DNA of 14,396 nt, taken from positions 1-14,396 of the forward strand of contig JABZGR010000041.1 in assembly GCA_015259125.1 (NCBI GenBank), given 5' to 3'. The notes under the pieces are model-generated. The model did no database searches. It saw only the letters and a list, made by a program, of their open reading frames with translations, and was not told the DNA's origin. Shown piece by piece: positions 1-6,270 of this stretch (position 1 is its first letter; each line of letters begins with the position of its first letter). A program made the position numbers and the translations under genes. Origin of the DNA: Alloprevotella tannerae. GTDB lineage: Bacteria > Bacteroidota > Bacteroidia > Bacteroidales > Bacteroidaceae.

Positions 1-49
1 GACCTCCAGATTATGAGTCTGTTGCTCTAACCAACTGAGCTACAAGTCC
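1..49 (-). tRNA. tRNA-Met (CAT anticodon), 3' part cut off by the window edge
   Basis: Read on the minus strand from position 49: a 7-nt acceptor strand GGACTTG, then TA, a D-arm GCTC-AGTTGGTTA-GAGC, an anticodon arm with loop CTCATAA (anticodon CAT), and the start of the variable loop. The T arm and the acceptor 3' strand lie outside the window. CAT can be elongator Met, initiator Met or lysidine-modified Ile. The A-T rather than unpaired D-arm and acceptor context fits elongator Met best, but the missing half prevents a firm choice. A consensus promoter sits about 70 nt upstream at 118-149. Confidence 0.9.
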
Positions 50-117
50 GGCTTGCGGCGTTTGCCCTTTAAGCTAAAACATATTGCTTTAGAGCAAGGA
101 TCGCAATTATGGTTGTG

Positions 118-149
118 CAAAGGTAGTGTCTTCAAGCTGAATGACCAAA
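118..149 (-). promoter_or_regulatory. Bacteroidetes-type promoter for the tRNA
   Basis: Minus-strand TTTG (146-149), 20-nt spacer, then TACCTTTG (118-125): an exact match to the sigma-ABfr consensus TTTG-N19-21-TAnnTTTG. Transcription would begin near 112, about 63 nt before the tRNA 5' end. The 12-mer TGCAAAGGTAGT on the plus strand here (116-127) recurs exactly at the greA promoter (2423-2434). Confidence 0.8.
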
Positions 150-389
150 GATTTGAGCTTAAAATTCTGTGGTGAGGCATTTTTGAAGTAAATCAGAGGG
201 GCAAACAACTATGATAAAACACTGAATCGTGAACGCGACGCCACTACTTTGTGATAAACGGAAACTTTGCCTTTGGTGAAGGTGGCTTTTCAGGCGGCAA
301 AAGAAGGAAAAGGTTTAATCTTGGGTGTTTTAGGTATTTTTAGTTTAACATTTGTCTTTGTTGCCCGTCAACAAGTAAGAAAGAATTCA

Positions 390-397
390 TACTTTTG
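390..397 (+). promoter_or_regulatory. Probable -7 box of the DKNYY gene
   Basis: TACTTTTG matches TAnnTTTG exactly and lies 27 nt before the ATG at 425, giving a leader of about 20 nt. No well-spaced -33 TTTG is present: the nearest ones, at 351-354 and 357-360, are 29-35 nt away. The call therefore rests on the -7 element and its position. Confidence 0.5.
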
Positions 398-424
398 CTT
401 CAAAAGAAATACAAATTGAACACG

Positions 425-1120
425 ATGAAGAGATATAAACGAACAATTCTTGTGAGCTTTTGCAGCTTACTATTCGCTACATTGTGCTGCACGGAAGGGC
501 ACGCGCAAAACTATTATCGCGATTATACCATTACGCGCAACGGCGTCTTTTATCGGGGGCAACCTTTGCGCGAAGCCAACCCACGCTACTTCCGCGAATT
601 GGGTTATGGTTACGGGAAAGATGATCGCTACGTCTTTCTTTTCGGGAAGATTTTAGAGTATGTAGACCCTTCGAGTTTTCGCCTCGTGACGGAAGCACCG
701 ACAATTATACTCGACCCAACGATGGACGCCTCCGATGAAGATATAGATGAGGCTACATACAACCAATTTTATGGCGGCGGTTATAGTCAAGGCGGCTATA
801 ATCAGGGTGGCTATGTGCGAATGGAAAACATCGTACTCTATCGTGGCGCTAAACTCGAAGGGGCTTCGGCACGCAGTTTTCAATATGTGGGCAAGGGTTA
901 TGCAAAAGACGACTGGAATGTCTACTTTGAAGGCAAGAAGATCAAAGGCGCGTCGTCATCCAACTTCAGCCTTGTAGGCGGTTTCTACGCGATGGATTCG
1001 TGGAATGTTTATTATCGCGGCCGCAAAGTAGAGGGGGCTTCGACTTCAAATTTCCATTATCGGGGCGGAGGCTACGCTGAAGACACATGGAACTCCTATT
1101 ATCAAGGCCGCAAAATGTAG
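425..1120 (+). CDS. Secreted DKNYY-repeat family protein
   Basis: This is a 231-aa exported protein of unknown function. I chose the ATG at 425 because it gives a standard signal peptide (MKRYKRTILV, a hydrophobic core, then a likely cleavage after GHAQ near residue 28); a TTG ten codons upstream would overlap the -7 promoter box. The mature part contains at least four tandem units of the form GYAKDDWNVYFEGKKIKGAS followed by an F-containing strand. The clearest are at residues about 130-165, 166-202 and 203-231, with degenerate ones near 36-90. This is the pattern of DKNYY family repeats. A Gly/Tyr-rich linker (about 116-130) separates the first and second halves. The protein stops inside the last unit (GRKM), so that repeat is incomplete. 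Nothing in the neighbourhood assigns a role. A surface or periplasmic location is inferred from the signal peptide. Confidence 0.88.
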   Translation: MKRYKRTILVSFCSLLFATLCCTEGHAQNYYRDYTITRNGVFYRGQPLREANPRYFRELGYGYGKDDRYVFLFGKILEYVDPSSFRLVTEAPTIILDPTMDASDEDIDEATYNQFYGGGYSQGGYNQGGYVRMENIVLYRGAKLEGASARSFQYVGKGYAKDDWNVYFEGKKIKGASSSNFSLVGGFYAMDSWNVYYRGRKVEGASTSNFHYRGGGYAEDTWNSYYQGRKM

Positions 1121-1138
1121 TTGTGTGCCGCTAAATGC

Positions 1139-1180
1139 CGTTTCCCCCACCGCAACCATTGAGTTGCGGTGGGGGAAACG
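1139..1180 (+). terminator. Perfect 18-bp hairpin between convergent genes
   Basis: Left arm 1139-1156 and right arm 1163-1180 are perfect reverse complements (18/18) around a 6-nt loop, CATTGA. It begins 18 nt after the DKNYY stop codon. Neither flank has a clean T tract (CTATTATATG on the plus side). The HIT gene converges on it from the other side, so it probably stops transcription from both directions. Confidence 0.7.
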
Positions 1181-1326
1181 CTATTATATGTCCTTTACAC
1201 CGGCGATCATCTGCCGCAAACCAGCGCCACGATGCCGGCCGCCCTATATTATATAATGTGTACACGAGCGACGCCGTGCGGAGTCGTGGAGACGATGAGC
1301 AAGGCGCCGCGCAACGCTGCAGCCTA

Positions 1327-1728
1327 CTATTCTTCGGCGGTGTAAGCTATAAGAATCTTATCCGCGATACTGCTCATTTCCGCGTTAGTCAATTGCAGTT
1401 TCGGCTTGTGAAAGTCCATATCTCCTTCGTTCTCAAGCGGGATAAGATGCACGTGCGCGTGGTTCACCTCCAAGCCCAATACGGCCATACCCACCTTGCG
1501 GCAAGGGAAGACATCCTTAATAGCGCGCGCCACTTTCTTGGCAAAGACGATCATCTCGGCCAATTCTTCGTCCTTCAGGTCAAAGAAATAATCTACTTCG
1601 CGCTTGGGAACAACCAGCGTATGTCCACGGCGAACCGGACTAATATCGAGAAAAGCATAAAAATGCTCGTTCTCGGCGCATTTGAAACTCGGAATCTCGC
1701 CGTTAATGATTTTTGAAAAGAGCGTCAT
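1327..1728 (-). CDS. HIT-family (histidine triad) nucleotide hydrolase/transferase
   Basis: The 133-aa protein has the family signature HAHVHLIP, with histidines at 90, 92 and 94. His92, the central one, is the expected nucleophile on the nucleotide alpha-phosphate. Upstream are the conserved FLDISPVRRGHTLVVPK segment (residues 27-42), which shapes the nucleotide pocket, and an N terminus (FSKIINGEIPS) typical of the HINT/PKCI-like branch. The length is normal for a single-domain HIT protein. Family members usually cleave purine nucleoside phosphoramidates or dinucleoside polyphosphates; the substrate cannot be told from sequence. It lies 74 nt downstream of greA in the same orientation and has no visible promoter of its own, so it is probably transcribed by readthrough past the terminator at 1753-1786. 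Confidence 0.93.
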   Translation of the reverse strand: MTLFSKIINGEIPSFKCAENEHFYAFLDISPVRRGHTLVVPKREVDYFFDLKDEELAEMIVFAKKVARAIKDVFPCRKVGMAVLGLEVNHAHVHLIPLENEGDMDFHKPKLQLTNAEMSSIADKILIAYTAEE

Positions 1729-1752
1729 AAGGCTTATTTTTTAGGGGATAAT

Positions 1753-1786
1753 AAAAAAGCGGCGCACAAGCAATCTGTCGCGCCGC
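1753..1786 (-). terminator. Intrinsic terminator after greA
   Basis: On the minus strand GCGGCGC (1780-1786) pairs with GCGCCGC (1759-1765). An inner ACA/TGT pairing extends the stem past one bulged G. A run of six Ts follows directly (1753-1758). It ends 16 nt after the greA stop and 24 nt before the HIT start, so it would attenuate HIT expression if the two genes share a message. Confidence 0.82.
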
Positions 1787-1802
1787 AGCAAAAACAGCTT
1801 TT

Positions 1803-2267
1803 TTAAAGCGAAATGCTTTGTATTTCGAGTTGAATCAGTCCTTGCGGGATCTTCACCTCAACTACGTCGCCCACCTTATGCCCAAGCAAGCCCTGAGCAA
1901 TAGGCGTCTGCGACGAAATCTTGCCTTCGCGAATGTTAGCCTCGCTCTCGCTCACGATGGTATACGTCATCACCATACCCGTCTTCAGATTTTTCATCGC
2001 TACAGTTGAAAGAATCTGCACCGTCTCGTTATTGAGTTTGCTGGTATCAATGATTTTCGCCGCGACTATCGCCTCTTTGAGTTGACTAATCTTCATTTCG
2101 AGCATACCCTGCGCCTCTTTTGCGGCGTCATACTCACTATTTTCCGACAAGTCGCCCTTATCGCGCGCTTCAGCAATGGCTGCCGAAGCTGCCGGACGCT
2201 CTACTGCCTCCATATGATGGAGACGGGCCACCATTTTGTCGTAGCCCTCTTGTGTCATGTAAGCCAT
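1803..2267 (-). CDS. greA: Transcription elongation factor GreA
   Basis: GreA binds the RNA polymerase secondary channel and stimulates cleavage of backtracked RNA. The 154-aa product has the N-terminal coiled coil (residues 1-75), with the acidic tip ARDKGDLSENSEY at about 34-46 whose Asp/Glu pair coordinates the catalytic Mg ion. A C-terminal FKBP-like domain follows (about 80-154), including TPIAQGLLGHKVGDVVEV. The start at 2267 (MAYMTQEGYD) matches the family N terminus and normal length. The frame stays open 23 codons further upstream, but that extension is not GreA-like and lies in the leader. A consensus promoter at 2425-2455 implies a leader of about 150 nt. The gene ends in an intrinsic terminator, with a HIT gene following. 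Confidence 0.97.
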   Translation of the reverse strand: MAYMTQEGYDKMVARLHHMEAVERPAASAAIAEARDKGDLSENSEYDAAKEAQGMLEMKISQLKEAIVAAKIIDTSKLNNETVQILSTVAMKNLKTGMVMTYTIVSESEANIREGKISSQTPIAQGLLGHKVGDVVEVKIPQGLIQLEIQSISL

Positions 2268-2424
2268 AATATATCTGACCGTTTTAATTTTCAATAAGTA
2301 ACAGAAAAAACCGAAAGAACTCCTGCGTATCTTCATTGCGGGAATCCTTTCTCCTCTGCTTCCGGCAGCTCATCCTCGTTCCGTTAAGGGGCTCCGTTAG
2401 CGTTTTTTGTTCCGTTGTGCGCTG

Positions 2425-2455
2425 CAAAGGTAGTACAAATCGGCCGATAAGCAAA
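2425..2455 (-). promoter_or_regulatory. Bacteroidetes-type promoter for greA
   Basis: Minus-strand TTTG (2452-2455), a 19-nt spacer and TACCTTTG (2425-2432) match the consensus exactly. Predicted initiation near 2420 gives an untranslated leader of about 150 nt before the greA ATG. Confidence 0.8.
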
Positions 2456-2513
2456 GAGAAGCAACTGAAAAATTTCTGATTTTCACCTATTTGCTATTTT
2501 TTTGAAACGATCA

Positions 2514-2550
2514 CACGCCGAAAGTCGGATCCTTCCGACTGTTCGGCGTG
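2514..2550 (-). terminator. Hairpin terminator after the SIMPL gene
   Basis: CACGCCGAA-AGTCGGA pairs with TCCGACT-(G)-TTCGGCGTG across a 4-nt loop: 16 bp with a single bulged G. It lies 54 nt past the SIMPL stop on the minus strand. No T tract follows immediately, so the efficiency is uncertain. Confidence 0.65.
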
Positions 2551-2604
2551 CTTCTTCTACGTGACCACCCGCGGCCTATGGCCTATACGATGGGATTGAT
2601 AATC

Positions 2605-3303
2605 TTATTCAGTTAGATAATAGTCGATAGAGGTCACAACGCGCACCTTTTTGATGTAAGGCGTAGCATCGTCGCGGTCTGTAATATCAAAGAGGCCCTG
2701 CGTAGCATCCTTGATTTTACCAAGCTTGCTATCAGAATCGCGAGCAAACTTCTCGCCGGCTGTGCGCGCATTCTTAGTAGCTTCTTCAATCATTTGGGGC
2801 TTGATCTTGTTAAGGCTCGTAAATTCATACTGCACTTGCGAATCGTAGTCTTCGGCTGAAATAGCCACGCCCATCTCCACGAGTTGCCCCAATTGAGGAA
2901 TCAACTGGCGCACGAGAGCCACGTCTCGAGTCGATACCGTTGTCGTACACGAAGCTTTATAGCGTAATCCTCTGTAATCACCGTCATATTGCGTTGCCCG
3001 GTCGCTGATCTGCGGCGCGCCCATCGAGATATCAGCCGGCTTTACGCCATGCTTGATGAGCCATTGGCGAATCTTATTATTGCCACGATTGATATCAGAC
3101 ATCACCTCTTGCAAATTGTCCGACGTTGTTTCGTAGACCAACGGCCAAATAACGTGATCAGCCTGCACTTCGCGCTCTGCAAGACCGCGCACTGACACGA
3201 TTCTGTCTTTAATCATCACGTTGCCTAATCCGAAATATAGGAAGAGGCCAAGGAGCACTAAGCCTACGGCAAGAATGCCCGATTCTAATTTTAAGTTTTT
3301 CAT
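2605..3303 (-). CDS. SIMPL-domain (DUF541) membrane-anchored protein
   Basis: The 232-aa protein begins with one hydrophobic segment (about residues 8-28, GILAVGLVLLGLFLYFGLG) that should anchor it in the inner membrane with the rest outside the cytoplasm. The body fits the SIMPL/DUF541 family: VSVRGLAEREVQADHVIW (about 37-54) matches the typical opening strand with its G-x-A-E core. It continues through a helical region with VKPADISMGAPQISDR (about 87-102), a YKASCTTTVSTRDV strand (about 115-128) and a closing VVTSIDYYL strand. I chose the start at 3303 (MKNLKLESG) because the promoter -7 box at 3326-3333 overlaps the codons of any longer form. The family function is poorly defined. The gene appears to be monocistronic, with its own promoter and terminator. 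Confidence 0.9.
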   Translation of the reverse strand: MKNLKLESGILAVGLVLLGLFLYFGLGNVMIKDRIVSVRGLAEREVQADHVIWPLVYETTSDNLQEVMSDINRGNNKIRQWLIKHGVKPADISMGAPQISDRATQYDGDYRGLRYKASCTTTVSTRDVALVRQLIPQLGQLVEMGVAISAEDYDSQVQYEFTSLNKIKPQMIEEATKNARTAGEKFARDSDSKLGKIKDATQGLFDITDRDDATPYIKKVRVVTSIDYYLTE

Positions 3304-3325
3304 TGAAAAAATTTTATTAATACCG

Positions 3326-3356
3326 CAAACGTACACATAAGTTTTTACTCTGACAA
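3326..3356 (-). promoter_or_regulatory. Bacteroidetes-type promoter for the SIMPL gene
   Basis: Minus-strand TTG (3354-3356, preceded by C rather than T), 20-nt spacer, then TACGTTTG (3326-3333). Initiation near 3320 gives a leader of about 17 nt to the ATG at 3303. The -33 core TTGTCAGA is identical to that of the AraC-type gene promoter at 6240-6270. Confidence 0.75.
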
Positions 3357-3500
3357 GAGATTGACAAAATAATCACGACAGATTGAGCATATTTATATTT
3401 TTTAGTATTCTTCTTGAAGAAAGCCACTTTGATCTGTGTACGACGCTATCGAAGATAGCAATGCGGAAAACGTAGAAAGAACGAGAAGAAACAACGATAA

Positions 3501-3517
3501 TCTGCGATGAAACCGCC
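3501..3517 (+). repeat. Dispersed TGCGATGAAA motif, copy 1
   Basis: TCTGCGATGAAACCGCC followed by AAAAATC. Its 15-mer TGCGATGAAACCGCC (3503-3517) occurs again, inverted, at 13649-13663. It lies 43 nt before the 21-bp tandem repeat. Confidence 0.6.
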
Positions 3518-3559
3518 AAAAATCATACGTTCATTCGGACTTGTAAAGGTGAAATCGCG

Positions 3560-3654
3560 GGCCACTTTCGTTTGATCAAGGCAAACCATCGTTTGCTGGG
3601 AGCAAACATGCGTTTGGCAAGAGCAAACGATAGTTTGGCGGCAGCAAACCACAG
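3560..3654. repeat. 21-bp tandem repeat with internal dyads
   Basis: Three clear 21-bp units (3581-3601, 3602-3622, 3623-3643) start with GCAAAC, with a partial fourth from 3644 and a degenerate unit before 3581. Each unit has the dyad GCAAAC-N4-GTTTG. Two neighbouring dyads are exactly 21 bp, or two helical turns, apart. Read on the minus strand, each unit encodes a heptad of the form QTxVCxx, so the region is an open cysteine-rich frame, but no start or promoter context supports translation. Confidence 0.75.
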
Positions 3655-3891
3655 AAACGAGCATACAAAGCGGGCCCTCATGAGAAGTTAGACAAAAGAA
3701 AGCCTTATTACGACTAAACGGCAGAAGCACTGCGCCGATCATTCGTCCATACTTCTGCGCGAATTACGACTCCTGCGCTTTACTGTTGACACATTGAGGA
3801 AAGGCAACTACGGCGTAGCTGACGAGGGGAGGGTGATCACGCGCCACACTTACATATCATTCAGCGACAAAAGCAATAAAAGAGCGTGTAA

Positions 3892-3907
3892 TCTGCGATG
3901 AAATGGG
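3892..3907 (+). repeat. Dispersed TGCGATGAAA motif, copy 2
   Basis: TCTGCGATGAAATGGG followed by CAAAAATT. The 16-mer is identical to 7406-7421. The ATG inside opens only a nine-codon frame (MKWAKIVIS). Confidence 0.6.
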
Positions 3908-4052
3908 CAAAAATTGTCATTTCATGAGTAGGAAGCCAATGCGTGCCGGGTATGCATCAATCTATCTCGACTGCACGCGCAACGGAGGCGTTAAGCCACA
4001 AGATGCATCCGAATAAACACCAAAACTAAAGTGAGAGGGGAAGATAAAAAGA

Positions 4053-4079
4053 GTGTGTGTCGGGAACACCGACACACAC
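4053..4079 (-). terminator. Intrinsic terminator, 11-bp perfect stem
   Basis: GTGTGTGTCGG (4053-4063) and CCGACACACAC (4069-4079) pair perfectly around a 5-nt loop. On the minus strand it is followed by TCTTTTTATCTT, the expected T-rich tail. No annotated gene ends nearby; the AraC-type stop is about 550 nt upstream. Confidence 0.7.
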
Positions 4080-4479
4080 GAGAGAGTTGGAAAAGTGCTC
4101 TTAAACGCCGTGAAGCGTACTGTTATGCTGTCTGGGGTCAAATATGTCTATAGAAAAACCGTCCAATCTAAAACATAACAAACACGACGCCTCGTCTTTA
4201 TAACTTCACATTCATCATGACCCTCACGGGCAATGGATAATGTTGATGAGCCAAAAGGAATGGCCGAAACAGGTAAAGCGCTTTAGCGCAAGCATTCGGC
4301 AGAAAGGGCTTTTGCCTAACCTTCTTTCGCAGCGGTCTTTTACGATCAACGCTATCGGAGAAGTTCTTTTTGAAGCAGCGTGGGTCTCACACCACAAGGC
4401 TTACCGCTTTCTTGGTCCACAAAGGAGAGTCACTGAACAGCCGTTCGTACAGGCCACTCAAGGGCGCCTCATTGATTAC
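4053..4479 (-). ncRNA. Possible unannotated ~430-nt transcript
   Basis: A consensus promoter (4485-4517) and an intrinsic terminator (4053-4079, T-rich flank) face each other correctly on the minus strand and frame about 430 nt. No minus-strand frame inside is longer than about 60 codons with a plausible start. Internal pairings include nested GCCGAA/TTCGGC (4263-4268 with 4295-4300) enclosing GCGC-TTTA-GCGC (4278-4289). I do not recognise tmRNA, RNase P RNA, SRP RNA or 6S RNA hallmarks. One minus frame has two open stretches split by a single TGA at 4387-4389, so a decayed short gene is the main alternative. This is a transcript inferred from signals alone. Confidence 0.35.
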
Positions 4480-4484
4480 CGGTG

Positions 4485-4517
4485 CAAAAGTAGTAAGGAA
4501 AGTAGTATGGCAACAAA
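4485..4517 (-). promoter_or_regulatory. Bacteroidetes-type promoter without an assigned gene
   Basis: Minus-strand TTTG (4514-4517), 21-nt spacer and TACTTTTG (4485-4492) fit the consensus. It points away from the AraC-type gene into the gene-poor interval. Confidence 0.6.
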
Positions 4518-4534
4518 TTTCTACGGGCTTGACC

Positions 4535-4559
4535 TGTGACTTCAACACGCGAAGTCACA
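4535..4559 (-). terminator. Probable hairpin terminator after the AraC-type gene
   Basis: TGTGACTTC (4535-4543) pairs perfectly with GAAGTCACA (4551-4559) around a 7-nt loop, 68 nt past the stop codon. No T run follows, so this is a moderate call. Confidence 0.45.
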
Positions 4560-4627
4560 ATTCACAAAGTCAAATGGGTAGTGGAAAGTACCTCAAATAT
4601 AGGGTTAAATATTTGATAAAAAGTAGT

Positions 4628-6235
4628 TTAAGGCCGCCTTTCAGAAACGCGGCGCTGATAGACAGACGGAGAGACTCCTGTCACACGTTTAAAAGCTCTG
4701 GAAAAGCTTTCACGCGCCTTGAAACCCACGCTACGGCCGATGGCTTCAAGCGTAAGCCGCCCAAAGTTTTCTTCATCGTCAAGCCGACGGCAAGCTTCTT
4801 TAATGCGATATTCACTTAAAAGAAGTACGAACGAACAGCCCATTCTCTCGTTAATCACCTGCGAAACGTCCTTTGGCGTGGCTTCGCAAAGCTTAGCTAA
4901 ACGATCAATAGAAAAGTCTTCTTGGCAGATTTCCTGCTCATCGGCAAGCACTTTCTTAATCTTTGCTTGCAAAAGGTCCTTCTCGTTTTCTTCCAACGAG
5001 CTTTTTATGGGCGCCGGTTCTGGTTTAGGCGTTAGCGAGGCTGACTGCTCGGACTTAAGACGCAGATGGGCATTTTTATGATACAAATAGCGGCGCATGA
5101 GATAGCCACCCAGCACGAGCAAGGCTAATCCGCCGAATATCATCAACAGGATTTGCTGATTAGTAAAGCCCGCTTCAGCTTGCGTTGGCGGGCTTGCGAG
5201 GCGCAAATCATCAGCCTTTGGGACGAGAAATTCCTCGCGATCAGCCTCTAAATCCAAACCGTCGAAAAAAGAATTGCGAAACTCCAAGAAAGTTTGGTAA
5301 CAAGCATCGGCCTTTTCCTTGTTGCCGGTACTCAAATAATAATAATGCAGCAAAATAGCCGCATCAAAACGGAGATCTTGTAAGCCTTTTTTGCGCCCAT
5401 AATACTCCAGTACGCTGGCATATTTGTAGACAGAGTCAGGCATTTGGGCCAATTTGTAAATACAAGCCATATTCCAAGCCGTAGAACAAGTAATGCGCAC
5501 ATCCATCGTTGAACTTGGATCGTACATCATCTCACTTCGTAGCTCTGCAGCGGCGGCGACGTACTTCTTGGCCTTGACTAAATCAATTGCACGCAAAACG
5601 GCTGACGCATAATCATAATATGGCTCGAGAGGCGGCACTTTTATTTGGCGGAAAAGTGCCATTTCGTGCGAAAAAGCCTTGATATTAGCGTCGTCAAAGC
5701 CTAAGTTCCAAAAATTTACAAAGGCTGAAATCATATTGGTATAGTTCCCCATCTGCGCAGATTCGATAAAGGCCTTCTTGTAGAAATGTCTCACCGTCTG
5801 AACGTTGGTTGGCGTCGGATAACATTGGGTATAAAGACTATAAATATGCCCAATATTGAGATCTATAAACGGGCGCACGTCGGGATCATTGCAGATGGTA
5901 TCGGCTTCATGCAAGGATTCGATAGCGCGTTTATAATCAAAAAAGGAGAAACTATAGAGATAAGCCATCCGGTTCAGGCTTAACGCGAGCATACGTCGCT
6001 GCAAAAAAGTCATAGGATTGCGCTGCCTCAACCTACTTGTGAGTAAGCGGTCGACAAGCAAAGCGCTGTCGGGCATATCCTTCACCAGCAGGAAGTCTAA
6101 GCTCAACTCCTCGAGCCGTTCGTCTGACAATGAACTCCAACTGCCTTGATCACTTAGGCGGAAAGCGCCAAGCGACAACTGCGCAGTTGCTTGCAGACAA
6201 ATAAACGCTAAAAGGAGGGATGCCAACTTCTTCAC
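4628..6235 (-). CDS. Signal peptide-TPR-TM-AraC transcriptional regulator
   Basis: This 535-aa protein combines a sensor-like outside part with a cytoplasmic DNA-binding domain. Residues 1-19 form a signal peptide (MKKLASLLLAFICLQATAQ). Residues about 40-340 are helical and TPR-like, for example AYLYSFSFFDYKRAIESLHEA split by short turns, and should lie in the periplasm. Residues 361-381 form a membrane segment ending in RRYLYHKN. A linker follows, and then an AraC/XylS helix-turn-helix pair at about 425-530, with VSQVINERMGCSFVLLLSEYRIKEA and the family ending VGFKARESFSRAFKRVTGVSPSVYQRR, which is well conserved. The start is GTG; the next Met, at residue 55, would remove the signal peptide. 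A promoter -7 box lies only 5 nt upstream of the GTG. No histidine kinase or receiver domain is present, so it is not a hybrid two-component protein. The ligand and targets are unknown. Confidence 0.92.
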   Translation of the reverse strand: MKKLASLLLAFICLQATAQLSLGAFRLSDQGSWSSLSDERLEELSLDFLLVKDMPDSALLVDRLLTSRLRQRNPMTFLQRRMLALSLNRMAYLYSFSFFDYKRAIESLHEADTICNDPDVRPFIDLNIGHIYSLYTQCYPTPTNVQTVRHFYKKAFIESAQMGNYTNMISAFVNFWNLGFDDANIKAFSHEMALFRQIKVPPLEPYYDYASAVLRAIDLVKAKKYVAAAAELRSEMMYDPSSTMDVRITCSTAWNMACIYKLAQMPDSVYKYASVLEYYGRKKGLQDLRFDAAILLHYYYLSTGNKEKADACYQTFLEFRNSFFDGLDLEADREEFLVPKADDLRLASPPTQAEAGFTNQQILLMIFGGLALLVLGGYLMRRYLYHKNAHLRLKSEQSASLTPKPEPAPIKSSLEENEKDLLQAKIKKVLADEQEICQEDFSIDRLAKLCEATPKDVSQVINERMGCSFVLLLSEYRIKEACRRLDDEENFGRLTLEAIGRSVGFKARESFSRAFKRVTGVSPSVYQRRVSERRP

Positions 6236-6239
6236 CTTG

Positions 6240-6270
6240 CAAAATTAGTTTTTTTTGGGCGTTCTGACAA
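6240..6270 (-). promoter_or_regulatory. Promoter of the AraC-type gene, abutting its start codon
   Basis: Minus-strand TTG (6268-6270), 20-nt spacer and TAATTTTG (6240-6247) fit the consensus. The expected initiation point is about 6233-6235, at the GTG start itself, which suggests a leaderless message. No other TAnnTTTG box is found in the 250 nt further upstream. Confidence 0.6.

Larger units (their letters stand above)
50..424. other. Divergent spacer between tRNA-Met and the DKNYY gene
   Basis: No gene is visible here. The stretch carries the minus-strand tRNA promoter (118-149) and the plus-strand -7 box of the DKNYY gene (390-397). I see no strong hairpin or repeat in the remainder. 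Confidence 0.6.
2268..2604. other. Spacer between the SIMPL gene and greA
   Basis: No gene is seen. It contains the SIMPL-gene terminator hairpin (2514-2550), the greA promoter (2425-2455) and the roughly 150-nt greA leader. I found no recognisable riboswitch in the leader. Confidence 0.6.
3304..4627. other. 1.3-kb gene-poor interval with repeats and a possible ncRNA
   Basis: I see no convincing protein gene. From left to right it holds the SIMPL promoter, a TGCGATGAAA motif copy (3501-3517), a 21-bp tandem repeat (3560-3654), a second motif copy (3892-3907), a terminator hairpin (4053-4079), a possible transcript (4053-4479) with promoter (4485-4517), and a hairpin after the AraC-type gene (4535-4559). 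The remaining sequence shows nothing I can interpret. Confidence 0.6.

Noticed and set aside
3581..3654. CRISPR array
   Set aside because: Units are contiguous 21-bp tandem copies without spacers, and no cas gene is present.
3446..3742. Cysteine-rich 98-codon minus frame
   Set aside because: The open frame comes from the 21-bp repeat (a multiple of three). Start context and promoter are lacking.
4053..4479. tmRNA, RNase P RNA or SRP RNA
   Set aside because: No tRNA-like ends or tag frame, no GAGGAAAGTCC-type RNase P core, no SRP tetraloop helix was seen.
4240..4539. 99-codon plus-strand frame
   Set aside because: No promoter or recognisable domain, and it lies antisense to the possible transcript. 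The same register is also largely open on the other strand, as expected by chance.
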